From NCBI GenBank assembly GCA_045593725.1, contig JAZNXE010000020.1, positions 1 to 31,272 on the forward strand: a stretch of DNA of 31,272 bases, written 5' to 3'. Both the position numbers and the translations under genes were made by a program. This DNA is from HGM12713 sp045593725. Its GTDB lineage: Bacteria > Bacillota > Clostridia > Oscillospirales > CAG-272. Position 1 is the first letter of the stretch, and every line of letters begins with the position of its first letter. The notes beneath the pieces were generated by a model. It saw only the letters and a program-made list of their open reading frames with translations. It ran no database searches and had not been told where the DNA came from. Positions 16,172-24,110 of this stretch are shown in pieces.

Positions 16172-16579
16172 ATGGAAAAGGTAATCAATTCTTACGAAAG
16201 CCTGTTCATTGTTGATGTTACTAAGGGTGACGAAGCTCTTGAAGCAACTGTGAACAAGTTCCTGTCTTTGATCGAAGCTAACGCTGAGGTCGTTGACGTG
16301 GCAAAGTGGGGTAAGCGCCGTCTTGCATATCCTATCAACGATATGCCCGAGGGCTACTACGTTGTTGCTACCTACAAGGCAGCAGGTGAGTTCCCCGGCG
16401 AGTTTGAGCGTCTTTGCAATATCGACGAAACCGTTATGCGTTCTATGACGATCAAGCTTGAGTATGATGCGGCTGCAAAGAAGGCTGCCAAGGTTGCTGC
16501 TGCCGAGGCTGCTGTTGCCGAGGAAGCTGTTGCTGAAGCTGCTGTTGAAGCAGAAGCTCCTGCTGAAGACGCAGAGTAA
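16172..16579 (+). CDS. rpsF: 30S ribosomal protein bS6
   Basis: Residues 1-~95 are a typical bS6: SYESLFIVDV, the KWGKRRLAYPIND block and YYVVATYKA. S6 binds S18 in the platform of the 30S subunit. The C-terminal ~35 residues form an Ala/Glu-rich tail (AAKVAAAEAAVAEEAV and on), longer than in Bacillus S6 (about 95 residues in total). GGGAGGTG lies about 8 bases before the ATG. It is the first gene of rpsF-ssb-rpsR, the standard Firmicutes order, with a 20-base gap to ssb. Confidence 0.97.
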   Translation: MEKVINSYESLFIVDVTKGDEALEATVNKFLSLIEANAEVVDVAKWGKRRLAYPINDMPEGYYVVATYKAAGEFPGEFERLCNIDETVMRSMTIKLEYDAAAKKAAKVAAAEAAVAEEAVAEAAVEAEAPAEDAE

Positions 16580-16599
16580 TTCAGACGGAGGTGTTTTAA

Positions 16600-17064
16600 A
16601 TGTCTCTCAATCTGAATAAGGTCGTTCTCGCAGGCAGAATGACTGCTGACCCCGAACTGAAGCAGACAACATCTAACGGCGTATCTGTTCTCAGTTTTAC
16701 TATTGCTGTAAATCGCAGATTTGCGTCCAAAAACAGCGAGCAAGGCGAAAACCAGGCAGACTTTATCAACGTTGTTGCATGGAGACAGACCGCTGAATTT
16801 ATTTCCAAGTATTTCAGAAAAGGCTCTGCTATCTGTGTAACAGGCAGTATTCAGACAAGAAGCTGGCAGGATCAGCAGGGACAGAGACGCTACGCTACCG
16901 AAGTCGTAGCAGACGAAGCAATGTTTGTAGAATCCCGCGGCGGTGACGCAAGCGGCGCAGCCTACACACCTGATGCTTACACTCAGGCTCCGTCCTTCTC
17001 CTCAAATCCCGGCTCCGCGCCCAACTTTGAGGATCACAACACAGACGACGACCTTCCTTTCTAA
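16600..17064 (+). CDS. ssb: Single-stranded DNA-binding protein
   Basis: SSB coats single-stranded DNA in replication, repair and recombination. The OB-fold domain (1-~110) shows LNKVVLAGRMTADPELK, FTIAVNRRF, DFINVVAWRQTAEFISKYFRKG and VTGSIQTRSWQDQQGQRRYAT. A Ser/Pro/Ala-rich linker leads to the acidic tip DDDLPF, the docking site for partner proteins. The 154-residue length is normal. GGAGGTG precedes the ATG. It lies between rpsF and rpsR. Confidence 0.97.
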   Translation: MSLNLNKVVLAGRMTADPELKQTTSNGVSVLSFTIAVNRRFASKNSEQGENQADFINVVAWRQTAEFISKYFRKGSAICVTGSIQTRSWQDQQGQRRYATEVVADEAMFVESRGGDASGAAYTPDAYTQAPSFSSNPGSAPNFEDHNTDDDLPF

Positions 17065-17113
17065 GGTAGGACCGTACGTCACACATCAACAAAATTTATA
17101 GGAGGTTTTCATC

Positions 17114-17371
17114 ATGGATAATAAAACCGAGAACGTAGTTCGTGCGCCCCGCCCCATGGTGCGTAGAAGAAAGAAGGTTTGCATCTTCTGTGCAGACAAG
17201 GTAGATTTCATCGACTACAAGGATTCCGCTAAGCTTCGCAAGTTCATCAGCGAGCGCGGAAAAATTCTTCCCAGAAGAATAAGCGGCACCTGCGCAAAGC
17301 ATCAGAGAGAGCTTAACACAGCTATCAAGAGAGCAAGACAGGTTGCACTTCTTCCTTACGTTACTGACTAA
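17114..17371 (+). CDS. rpsR: 30S ribosomal protein bS18
   Basis: The 85-residue protein contains KVCIFCADKVDFIDYKD, KLRKFISERGKILPRRISGTCAKHQRELNTAIKRARQVALLPY, the family signature. CxxC near the N-terminus could bind zinc as in some S18 proteins. It follows ssb by 49 bases with AGGAGG before the ATG, and is followed by a strong terminator. It pairs with S6 in the 30S subunit, which is why its operon may be autoregulated through the rpsF leader. Confidence 0.97.
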   Translation: MDNKTENVVRAPRPMVRRRKKVCIFCADKVDFIDYKDSAKLRKFISERGKILPRRISGTCAKHQRELNTAIKRARQVALLPYVTD

Positions 17372-17380
17372 GGAAAATAC

Positions 17381-17412
17381 AAAAACGGCGTTGCTTTGGC
17401 AACGCCGTTTTT
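17381..17412. terminator. Bidirectional terminator between rpsR and the TraX-family gene
   Basis: AAAACGGCGTTGC (17382-17394) and GCAACGCCGTTTT (17399-17411) form a 13-bp stem with a 4-base loop and T runs in both directions. It closes the rpsF operon and overlaps the stop codon of the converging minus-strand gene. Confidence 0.92.
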
Positions 17413-18139
17413 ACGTTAGAAGACTTATTGAGTACAGTATAACAAGGTGGGCGGGGTAGAATACGTAAAAGAAATATTTCAGCTTTGCCGTGCCGCGCTT
17501 TCCCGAATATAATAGGAGGAGAGGAATAGATAAGAGAGAAAAGAACTGTATGTTAGTGTTAATAACGGCTAACCAGACAAGTCCCACGCCCATCATAAGT
17601 ACGTTTGCAGGTACGGTATCGAATTTTTTTAAGCAGTCGGGTGAGTTTTCATCGTTATGGAGAAGACTTGCGAATACGGGCATCATACATCCCGCAAAAT
17701 CATAGTCCATATTTATAAAAAGGTCTAAAATATATACGGCTACCGTTGCCGATAGAAAAAGAAGAAAGCCAAAAAGCTTTTTTTGCGGAGATGAAGAGCT
17801 GTCAAACAGTACCTTTTTGAAATATTGGAGGGAATATATTATAAGAATAGAGAGCGAAAAGGTGACGAAAATACACATTTTCAGGCTGTCCATAGCGACA
17901 AAATATACTATTTGAAATACTAAGGCTAAGCAAGCCATAGTAAGAAGATACCTAAGTCTGCTCCTTGTGTATCGGCAACCCTCGGCAATCATAAAGGCAA
18001 AGATAGGAAATGCCAGTCTGCCTATTATTCTGAACAGCTCTACGTTGGGGAATAGAAGAAGTCCCGCGTGGTCGCAAAGCATAGCGAATGCGGCTATGAG
18101 CTTTAACGCATTTCCGCTTAAAAATCCTGCTTTTTGCAT
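17411..18139 (-). CDS. TraX family membrane protein
   Basis: A 242-residue protein with about seven hydrophobic helices. The N-terminal LKLIAAFAMLCDHAGLLLF, then RLAFPIFAFMIAEGCRYTRSRLRYL, and the C-terminal KYFFYVFYPAHLVILY, are the conserved parts of TraX (PF05857). TraX acetylates pilin in the F plasmid, but chromosomal Firmicutes homologues occur without any conjugation genes and are better seen as membrane acyltransferases of unknown substrate. No conjugation gene is nearby. GGAGGGAG lies before the ATG at 18139, and the upstream promoter is its own. Confidence 0.87.
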   Translation of the reverse strand: MQKAGFLSGNALKLIAAFAMLCDHAGLLLFPNVELFRIIGRLAFPIFAFMIAEGCRYTRSRLRYLLTMACLALVFQIVYFVAMDSLKMCIFVTFSLSILIIYSLQYFKKVLFDSSSSPQKKLFGFLLFLSATVAVYILDLFINMDYDFAGCMMPVFASLLHNDENSPDCLKKFDTVPANVLMMGVGLVWLAVINTNIQFFSLLSIPLLLLYSGKRGTAKLKYFFYVFYPAHLVILYSISLLT

Positions 18140-18169
18140 TTCTCCCTCCCATAATATTTTTATGGGTCT

Positions 18170-18198
18170 ATTTTATCATAACCGAAGGAAATTGTCAA
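18170..18198 (-). promoter_or_regulatory. Promoter of the TraX-family gene
   Basis: On the minus strand a perfect TTGACA (18193-18198) and TAAAAT (18170-18175) are 17 bases apart. A CCCATAA/TTATGGG inverted repeat lies between it and the start codon, at about 18148-18166, and could be an operator. Confidence 0.75.
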
Positions 18199-18242
18199 TA
18201 AAAATGCTGTTGGCGAAGTTCTTTAAAAAACAAAACCGCAGA

Positions 18243-18271
18243 TTGATTTTTTGTGGGTTCTGTGCTACAAT
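18243..18271 (+). promoter_or_regulatory. Possible promoter reading toward the DUF559 gene
   Basis: TTGATT (18243-18248) and TACAAT (18266-18271) are 17 bases apart, about 95 bases upstream of the DUF559 start. It lies outside the flanking repeat, so the gene may use a host promoter. Confidence 0.5.
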
Positions 18272-18313
18272 ATGATTGTATTTTATAATTATTAATAAAA
18301 TAGTTCAGTTGAA

Positions 18314-18362
18314 GCCTTCTCCTGTGGGAGAAGGGGGACCGCGGTAGCGGTGGATGAGGAGT
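18314..18362 (+). repeat. Double-hairpin repeat, left copy
   Basis: The repeat has CCTTCTCC/GGAGAAGG (18315-18334, loop TGTG), then ACCGC/GCGGT (18338-18351, loop GGTA), and ends GGATGAGGAG. The layout of hairpin, G-run, hairpin and tail recurs in the other copies listed. Confidence 0.85.
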
Positions 18363-18366
18363 AGCT

Positions 18367-18741
18367 ATGATACCTTACAATAAAAAGCTTGTTTCAAATG
18401 CAAAAGCATTGCGTAAAAATATGACTCCCGAAGAAAAGCATTTATGGTATGATTTCTTGAAGCAACTTCCGTTTAATGTGAGAAGACAACATAATATTGA
18501 GAATTATATTGTTGATTTTTACATTGCGGAAAAGAAAATCGTTATAGAAGTGGACGGAAGACAACATTTGACTCAAGAGCATCAGGCGACTGATAGGCAA
18601 CGGGATAAAACATTGGGTTATTGGAATATAACCGTATTGCGCTATTCGAATGATGATATACGAAATAATTTTAATTTTGTCGTGGCAGATATTTTGGAAA
18701 AACTTGGGTTGGCTTTTTCCGATTTAAAGCCTTTTAAATGA
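18367..18741 (+). CDS. DUF559 domain nuclease-like protein
   Basis: The 124-residue protein matches the DUF559 family (PF04480), a VSR-like branch of the PD-(D/E)XK nuclease fold: MTPEEKHLWYDFL, FNVRRQHNIENYIVDFYI, IVIEVDGRQH (the likely catalytic Asp, Glu, Asp and His) and RQRDKTLGYWNITVLRYSNDDI. The active-site residues are intact and the reading frame is unbroken. Its A/T-rich codon use differs from its GC-rich neighbours such as groEL, as expected of acquired DNA. It is tightly flanked by inverted repeats. The substrate is unknown; processing of the repeats is an attractive but unproven idea. Confidence 0.9.
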   Translation: MIPYNKKLVSNAKALRKNMTPEEKHLWYDFLKQLPFNVRRQHNIENYIVDFYIAEKKIVIEVDGRQHLTQEHQATDRQRDKTLGYWNITVLRYSNDDIRNNFNFVVADILEKLGLAFSDLKPFK

Positions 18742-18788
18742 CACCTCATCCGTCGGCTCCGCCGCCACCTTCTCCCGCTGGAGAAGGC
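18742..18788 (-). repeat. Double-hairpin repeat, right copy (inverted)
   Basis: Read on the minus strand it begins GCCTTCTCC like the left copy, has CCTTCTCC/GGGAGAAGG, and ends GGATGAGGTG. The second hairpin (CGGC/GCCG) differs in bases from the left copy but keeps the pairing, which suggests the structure is under selection. Confidence 0.85.
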
Positions 18789-18818
18789 TTGTGGTAACAT
18801 TTACATCGCTTTGCTGAC

Positions 18819-18864
18819 AAAAAAGCTCCCACAAACCTTTTGTTAGGTTTGTGGGAGCTTTTTT
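18819..18864 (-). terminator. Terminator of groES-groEL
   Basis: A 20-bp perfect stem (18819-18838 with 18845-18864, 6-base loop) includes GCTCCCACAAACCT and its complement and has T runs on both sides. It can also stop transcription arriving from the DUF559 gene. Confidence 0.95.
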
Positions 18865-18875
18865 AAATGCAGAGA

Positions 18876-20519
18876 TTAGTACATACCGCCCATGCCGCCG
18901 GCACCTGCCATTGCAGCGTTTGCCGCTGCCTCAGCCGCGGGGTCCTTCTTGTCGGCAACTACCGACTCGGTGGTGAGAATTACCGACGCGATGGAAGCCG
19001 CGTTCTGGAGCGCGGAGCGAGTAACCTTTGCGGGGTCAACTATACCTGCCGACATCATATCGCAGTAAACCTCGTTGTAAGCATCGAAGCCATATCCGAC
19101 CTTTCCGCTTCTCATTATCTCGTTAATCACTACGCCGCCGTCAAAGCCAGCGTTAGCTGCTATCTGGCGTACAGGCTCCTCAAGTGCCTTGAGAACTATG
19201 CGAACACCTGTCTTTTCGTCACCCTCAACGGTGTCAACCAGCTTTGCAACCTCGGGGATGATGTTGAGGTAAGCGGTTCCGCCTCCTGCAACGATACCCT
19301 CCTCAACTGCCGCGCGGGTCGCGTTCAGCGCATCCTCGATACGGAGCTTCTTTTCCTTCATTTCAGCCTCGGTAGCCGCGCCTACCTTGATAACCGCAAC
19401 GCCGCCCGCAAGCTTAGCAAGTCTTTCCTGAAGCTTTTCACGGTCAAAGTCGGAGGTGGTGGTGTCGATTGCCATTCTTATCTGAGCAACGCGCGCTCTT
19501 ATGTCATCGGGGTTGCCCGCGCCGCCTACGATAATGGTATTTTCCTTATTGACCTTGATCTGACGCGCGTGACCCAGCATATCAAGAGTAGCGTCCTTAA
19601 GCTCAAGACCTATCTCGGAGGAGATGACCTCACCGCCCGTAAGGATTGCTATATCGCGGAGCATTTCTTTTCTTCTGTCGCCAAATCCGGGAGCCTTAAC
19701 AGCTACGCAAACGAATGTTCCGCGGAGCTTATTGAGCACGAGAGTGGTAAGAGCCTCGCCCTCAACGTCCTCGGCGATTATTATAAGCTTTCTGCCCGCC
19801 TGAACGACCTGCTCGAGAACGGGGAGGACCTCCTGAATATTGGATATTTTCTTATCTGTGATAAGAATGAGAGCGTCGTCAAGAACAGCCTCCATCTTAT
19901 CCATATCGGTTGCCATATAGGGAGAGAGGTATCCGCGGTCAAACTGCATACCCTCAACCACCTCGGAGTAGGTGTCAGCGGATTTTGACTCTTCAACAGT
20001 AATAACGCCGTCTGCGGTTACCTTATCCATAGCATCCGCGATAAGCTGACCGATAACCTCGTCACCCGCGGAGATAGTTCCGACACGCGCTATATCCTCG
20101 CTTCCGCTTACCTTCTTGGCACTTGCTACAAGGGCTTCAACAGCCTTATCAACAGCCTTCTTTATACCCTTGCGGAGAACCATAGGATTAGCGCCGGCGG
20201 TGACGTTCTTCATGCCCTCGCGTACGAATGCCTGAGCAAGGAGAGTAGCCGTGGTAGTACCGTCGCCTGCCGCGTCGTTTGTCTTTGTAGCGACCTCCTT
20301 TACCAGCTGTGCGCCCATATTTTCCGCTTCGTTCTCAAGCTCTATCTCCTTTGCGATAGTAACACCGTCGTTGGTAATAAGGGGAGAGCCGTACTTTTTG
20401 TCAAGAACCACGTTTCTGCCCTTAGGTCCAAGAGTTATCTTAACTGTATCTGCCAGCTTGTCAACGCCTCTTGAGAGCGCGTTGCGAGCTTCTATTCCGT
20501 AAAGAATTTCCTTTGCCAT
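18876..20519 (-). CDS. groEL: Chaperonin GroEL (60 kDa)
   Basis: The 547-residue protein starts MAKEILYGIEARNALSRGVDKLADTVKITLGPKGRNVVLDK and has NDGVTIAKEIELENEAENMGAQLVKEVATKTNDAAGDGTTTATLLAQA with the ATPase residues DGTTT. It forms the barrel-shaped folding chamber with GroES. The C-terminus is a short GGMGGMY rather than a long GGM repeat. It lies 30 bases after groES and is transcribed from the CIRCE-controlled promoter. An apparent 373-codon frame on the opposite strand is only a mirror of its codon usage. Confidence 0.98.
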   Translation of the reverse strand: MAKEILYGIEARNALSRGVDKLADTVKITLGPKGRNVVLDKKYGSPLITNDGVTIAKEIELENEAENMGAQLVKEVATKTNDAAGDGTTTATLLAQAFVREGMKNVTAGANPMVLRKGIKKAVDKAVEALVASAKKVSGSEDIARVGTISAGDEVIGQLIADAMDKVTADGVITVEESKSADTYSEVVEGMQFDRGYLSPYMATDMDKMEAVLDDALILITDKKISNIQEVLPVLEQVVQAGRKLIIIAEDVEGEALTTLVLNKLRGTFVCVAVKAPGFGDRRKEMLRDIAILTGGEVISSEIGLELKDATLDMLGHARQIKVNKENTIIVGGAGNPDDIRARVAQIRMAIDTTTSDFDREKLQERLAKLAGGVAVIKVGAATEAEMKEKKLRIEDALNATRAAVEEGIVAGGGTAYLNIIPEVAKLVDTVEGDEKTGVRIVLKALEEPVRQIAANAGFDGGVVINEIMRSGKVGYGFDAYNEVYCDMMSAGIVDPAKVTRSALQNAASIASVILTTESVVADKKDPAAEAAANAAMAGAGGMGGMY

Positions 20520-20549
20520 AATAAATTTTCCTTTCTCGATATGTTTTAA

Positions 20550-20834
20550 TTATTCAACGATAGCCAGAATGTCGTTCTGACGTACGATTGTGTATTCAAC
20601 ACCGTCAGCCTTTACCTCTGTGCCCGAATATTTGGACGTGATTACCTTGTCGCCAACCTTAACGGTCATAACGACCTCCTTGCCGTCAACCATTCCGCCG
20701 GGACCTACCGCAACCACCTCTGCTACCTGAGGCTTTTCCTGAGCGGACGCGGTGAGAATCAGACCGCCTTTTGTTTTTTCTTCTGCTTCCACGAGCTTAA
20801 CTACAACTCTGTCAGCCAAGGGTCTTATTGTCAT
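20550..20834 (-). CDS. groES: Co-chaperonin GroES
   Basis: The 94-residue protein begins MTIRPLADRVVVKLVEAEEKTKGGLILTASAQEKPQ, with the mobile loop that contacts GroEL (KTKGGLILTASAQEK), and ends DILAIVE. AGGAGGAAG precedes the ATG at 20834. It is the first gene of the groES-groEL operon, downstream of the CIRCE operator. Confidence 0.97.
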   Translation of the reverse strand: MTIRPLADRVVVKLVEAEEKTKGGLILTASAQEKPQVAEVVAVGPGGMVDGKEVVMTVKVGDKVITSKYSGTEVKADGVEYTIVRQNDILAIVE

Positions 20835-20887
20835 TTTTTCTTCCTCCTAACAATAAATATGTGAATAAGATTGAATTTTCAGATTTT

Positions 20888-20914
20888 TTGGCACTCTTTG
20901 TGTTTGAGTGCTAA
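20888..20914 (-). promoter_or_regulatory. CIRCE operator (HrcA binding site)
   Basis: On the minus strand TTAGCACTC, 9 bases, GAGTGCCAA: the canonical CIRCE with a single mismatch in the distal half. It lies just before groES, where HrcA represses heat-shock genes in Firmicutes. hrcA itself is not in the window. Confidence 0.95.
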
Positions 20915-20924
20915 CCTATAACAT

Positions 20925-20952
20925 ATTTTACACCATTTTAAGAAAAAATCAA
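20925..20952 (-). promoter_or_regulatory. Promoter of groES-groEL
   Basis: On the minus strand TTGATT (20947-20952) and TAAAAT (20925-20930) are 16 bases apart, with CIRCE starting 10 bases beyond the -10 box, the usual geometry for HrcA repression. Confidence 0.7.
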
Positions 20953-21007
20953 GTGTTTTTTCTATATTTTACATTTAGTTAACAATTTTAAGAAAAGCGA
21001 GGAAAAT

Positions 21008-22330
21008 ATGGTAGAATTTATAAATGAATATATCTTTGGGGTAGGCGTACCTATACTTTTGATTTTTTCGGGACTGTTTTACTGTGTAAGACTGAAAGCC
21101 TTTCATTTTTTTCATCCCATTAAGGTAATAAAAAGTCTTTTTGAGAGGGAAAGGGGTCAGGGCGTTTCCTCGGCAAAGGCGCTTACCTTAGCCTTGGCGG
21201 GTACCTTGGGCGTAGGTAATATGGTAGGGGTAGCCTCGGCTATTGCTTTGGGTGGATATGGAGCGGTGTTCTGGATGTGGGTCAGCGCTCTTGTGGCTAT
21301 GATACTGAAATACGCCGAGATAGTACTTGCTATGCGGCATCGACGCTTTGACAGAGATGGCAGACCTCACGGCTCGGCAATGTATTATATAAAGGACCTT
21401 TTCAAAGGGAATAGAGCGGGTGGGGCGATAGCCGCTGCTTTCGCTCTCTTTTGCATACTTAATGCCCTTAGTATGGGGGGGATGATACAGGTAAACGCCG
21501 CAGCGAGAGCTATGGATGGAGTTTTCGGTATCCCCTCAATAGCAGTGGGATTGGCGTTAGGAATAATAGCGCTGTACGCTATGATGAGGGGAACGTCGGG
21601 AATACTTGGGCTTACCGAAAAGCTGGTACCCTTTATGACAGTAGGCTTTGTTGCTCTTTCGATGGCGGTAATATGTATAAGACCTCAAGGTGCGGCAGAA
21701 GCTGTAAGTCTTATTTTTGAGCAGGCCTTCACCCTCAGAAGCGGGATGAGCGGTGTTGGCGGATTTTTGATGTCGGGGGCGCTCAGATACGGTACTATGA
21801 GAGGAATACTCTCCAACGAGGCGGGGTGCGGAACCGCGCCAACAGCCCACGCGGTATCCGATTGTAAAATTCCCGCAAGGCAAGGTGTTTGGGGAATATT
21901 CGAGGTATTTGTAGACACTGTGCTCTTATGTACTCTTACCGCCCTTGTGATAATTATAAGCGGAGGCAGAAACGGGGGGGATGACTATATGATGATCACG
22001 GTAAACGCCTATACCTCTGTACTGGGAGAGCTTGCGGGGGGATTTATAGCCGTATCGGTGGTGCTTTTCGGTCTTGCCACCGTTCTTTGCTGGGGACATT
22101 ACGGAATCGAGAGCGTAAAATATCTGTCGTGTAAAAAATTTTATACCTCTGTTTTCATCATCTGCTATACTGTTTGTGTGGTTTCGGGCGCGGTGCTGTC
22201 GGGAAAATTTATTTGGGAAGCCGCAGATTTCGCTATTGGAGGAATGACGGTGATAAATCTCTGTGTGCTTCTGTGTATGAGCGGGGAGGTCAAGGAGGAA
22301 ACAGATAAATATTTTGCTAAAAAGAAATAG
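21008..22330 (+). CDS. AGCS-family sodium:amino-acid (alanine/glycine) symporter
   Basis: A 440-residue membrane protein with about 10-11 helices. Family motifs are GTLGVGNMVGVASAIALGGYGAVFWMWVSALVAMILKYAEIVLAMRHR near residue 70-115 and RGILSNEAGCGTAPTAHA in the middle, both diagnostic of the sodium:alanine symporters (PF01235). It would import Ala or Gly with Na+. Divergent from groES, it has GAGGA before the ATG and ends 2 bases from the stop of the converging DUF47 gene. Confidence 0.93.
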   Translation: MVEFINEYIFGVGVPILLIFSGLFYCVRLKAFHFFHPIKVIKSLFERERGQGVSSAKALTLALAGTLGVGNMVGVASAIALGGYGAVFWMWVSALVAMILKYAEIVLAMRHRRFDRDGRPHGSAMYYIKDLFKGNRAGGAIAAAFALFCILNALSMGGMIQVNAAARAMDGVFGIPSIAVGLALGIIALYAMMRGTSGILGLTEKLVPFMTVGFVALSMAVICIRPQGAAEAVSLIFEQAFTLRSGMSGVGGFLMSGALRYGTMRGILSNEAGCGTAPTAHAVSDCKIPARQGVWGIFEVFVDTVLLCTLTALVIIISGGRNGGDDYMMITVNAYTSVLGELAGGFIAVSVVLFGLATVLCWGHYGIESVKYLSCKKFYTSVFIICYTVCVVSGAVLSGKFIWEAADFAIGGMTVINLCVLLCMSGEVKEETDKYFAKKK

Positions 22331-22332
22331 CG

Positions 22333-22905
22333 TCAAATGTTATTGAGCATTATCTCCACTATATCGTCAAAGCATCGGGAAAGCTCACATCTGAGCTTCC
22401 CTATGAGGTTTTGAGCCTGCTGCGCGCTTTTTGGATAGGTTCCCGAGGACAGCTTTTTTTGCATACTCGCGTGGGCGGCTCTTGCCTCGCACAGCATTTT
22501 TCTGAATCCGATAAAATCAGGTAGCTCCTGCGGCTTTTTTATGCGCCGCAGACGGAATATATTTTCCTCTATGGACTGGGCGAGGCGGATGCAAAGCTCC
22601 GCCTCCTTATTCTTTTTTTCACTAAAGAAGTTTTTAGAATATCTGTAATTTAATATTTCAGCGCATTTTTCCATTATTCGCTCAAGACTGTGGGCGCAAG
22701 CGGCAATGCTATTGCGCTCAAGGGGAGGCATAAAGTCCCCGAAGAGTGAGCGTTCAAGCTCGCATACCGTTTTGTCAGCAGAGCGCCTAAGTCCCACCAG
22801 CTCACTGTGAGAGGAGGGCTTTTGGACCGAGCAGGCAATGAATACCGCGCGAGAGGCGAGGAGCGAAAGACGCTCCAACGCGTCGAAATAATTTAATTTC
22901 GGCAT
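22333..22905 (-). CDS. DUF47 family protein, PiT accessory (PhoU-like)
   Basis: A 190-residue, all-helical soluble protein. FMPPLERNSIAACAHSLERIMEKCAEILNYR and the regular helical spacing match the DUF47/PhoU-like family (PF01865). Such proteins are usually encoded next to a PiT phosphate transporter and are thought to modulate it. Here it follows the PiT gene by 39 bases on the same strand. The sequence is rather divergent, so the family call rests partly on context. Confidence 0.82.
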   Translation of the reverse strand: MPKLNYFDALERLSLLASRAVFIACSVQKPSSHSELVGLRRSADKTVCELERSLFGDFMPPLERNSIAACAHSLERIMEKCAEILNYRYSKNFFSEKKNKEAELCIRLAQSIEENIFRLRRIKKPQELPDFIGFRKMLCEARAAHASMQKKLSSGTYPKSAQQAQNLIGKLRCELSRCFDDIVEIMLNNI

Positions 22906-22944
22906 AAGAAAATCCTTCTTTAAGTAGTAGATAGAAATTTGTTT

Positions 22945-23949
22945 TCATAGAAACAGATGGTGGGCGAAGAGCGAGAGCAAGAAGCCCATCAGAGCACATA
23001 TTGGGAAGGTGAGAAACCAAGCCAAAAATATCTGAGATATTACCCTGAGGTCGGTGTCATTCTTTTTGAAAAGTCCCACACCCATAAGAGCGCAGGTCTT
23101 TGCGTGTGTGGTAGCCGTAGGAATGCCAAGATATGAGCATACGCCCAGAAAGGCGGAGGAAGCCGTGTCCGCGGCGCTGCTGCTCAGGGGGTCAAGACGG
23201 GTCATCTCACAGCCTACCTTCTTTATTATGCGAGAGCCGCCCATCATAGTGCCCAGAGTCATTGCCGCGGCGCAGACAAGGGTGACGTAAAGAGGAATTT
23301 CAAAATTTTCGCTTTCCGAATATTTGCCTAAAAATGACAGTCCCAGCATATAAACGCCTATAAATTTTTGTGAATCCTGCGCTCCGTGCAAAAAGGCACT
23401 GCTTCCCGCGCTTACGAATTGGACTCTTTTAAAATATCTCATAGTTCTTCTTCTGTCCTGCTCGGCGAATACCTTTGAGGTCACTCGGTATATTACAAAG
23501 GAGAAAATCAGCACGGGAAGAGTGGAGATGAGCATTCCAAACAGTACCGAGTTCCACTCGTCCTGCCGTATAGCTCCAAAGCTCATATTAGACGCAAAGG
23601 CAGCGCCCGTCAAGCCCGATATCAATGCGTGACTCTCACTTGTGGGCAGGCCGAAGATACAAGCCACACTCGCCCATATTATTACCGAAATAAGAGCGCA
23701 GCAAAGAGAGATGAGCGCGGAGCTTGGGTCATCGCCGAAGTCGGCAATACCGTACAGTGTTTCGGCTACGCCCGGTCTGAAGACAGCCATAAGGACTGCT
23801 CCCGAAAAATTGCACACAGCAGCCAAAACGAGAGCAGCTTTTGGGGTGAGAGAGCGTGTGGAAACGCATCCCGCTATGGCGCTGGGAGCATCTGTCCATC
23901 CGTTCACCAAAGCCACCGCGATAATAAGTATAGCAAAAAAAGCGTGCAT
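22945..23949 (-). CDS. PiT-family inorganic phosphate transporter
   Basis: A 334-residue membrane protein with two PiT repeats. The first carries NGWTDAPSAIAGCVSTRSL (in place of NGFxDAxNAIAT), the second GIPTATTHAKTCALMGVG; FGLPTSESHALISGLTGA and FLHGAQDSQKFIGV match the phosphate-site blocks. It should import phosphate with H+ or Na+. GGAGG lies close to the ATG at 23949. It forms an operon with the downstream DUF47 gene. Confidence 0.93.
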   Translation of the reverse strand: MHAFFAILIIAVALVNGWTDAPSAIAGCVSTRSLTPKAALVLAAVCNFSGAVLMAVFRPGVAETLYGIADFGDDPSSALISLCCALISVIIWASVACIFGLPTSESHALISGLTGAAFASNMSFGAIRQDEWNSVLFGMLISTLPVLIFSFVIYRVTSKVFAEQDRRRTMRYFKRVQFVSAGSSAFLHGAQDSQKFIGVYMLGLSFLGKYSESENFEIPLYVTLVCAAAMTLGTMMGGSRIIKKVGCEMTRLDPLSSSAADTASSAFLGVCSYLGIPTATTHAKTCALMGVGLFKKNDTDLRVISQIFLAWFLTFPICALMGFLLSLFAHHLFL

Positions 23950-24044
23950 ATTGAGCCTCCGTATCCTGCTATTCTAATCATTATGATTTTTTCGCGCCTT
24001 TCATAACTTTTAGTGAAAAATTGGGGGAAATATATTGAGCGTGA

Positions 24045-24073
24045 TTGACATTTTGAGAGAAAGTTGATATAAT
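24045..24073 (+). promoter_or_regulatory. Promoter of ligA
   Basis: A perfect TTGACA (24045-24050) and TATAAT (24068-24073) are 17 bases apart, about 38 bases before the ATG at 24111. Confidence 0.88.
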
Positions 24074-24110
24074 AACATAAAGTAGAAATTTGTCCTTAGG
24101 GGAGGATACT

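Larger units (their letters stand above)
18314..18788 (+). mobile_element. DUF559 gene bracketed by inverted double-hairpin repeats (candidate element)
   Basis: Two related copies of a ~48-base sequence lie in opposite orientation immediately on either side of one small nuclease gene. The left copy ends 4 bases before the ATG and the right copy starts at the base after the stop codon, so the gene and repeats form one unit of about 475 bases. I found no target-site duplication and no transposase. Mobility is inference. Confidence 0.5.

Noticed and set aside
17411..18139. Evidence of a conjugative element from the TraX-like gene.
   Set aside because: No relaxase, coupling protein or pilus gene is in the window, and chromosomal TraX-family proteins are common in Firmicutes.
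18867..19988. A 373-codon open frame on the plus strand opposite groEL.
   Set aside because: It mirrors groEL codon structure, has no recognisable protein features, and groEL is certain.
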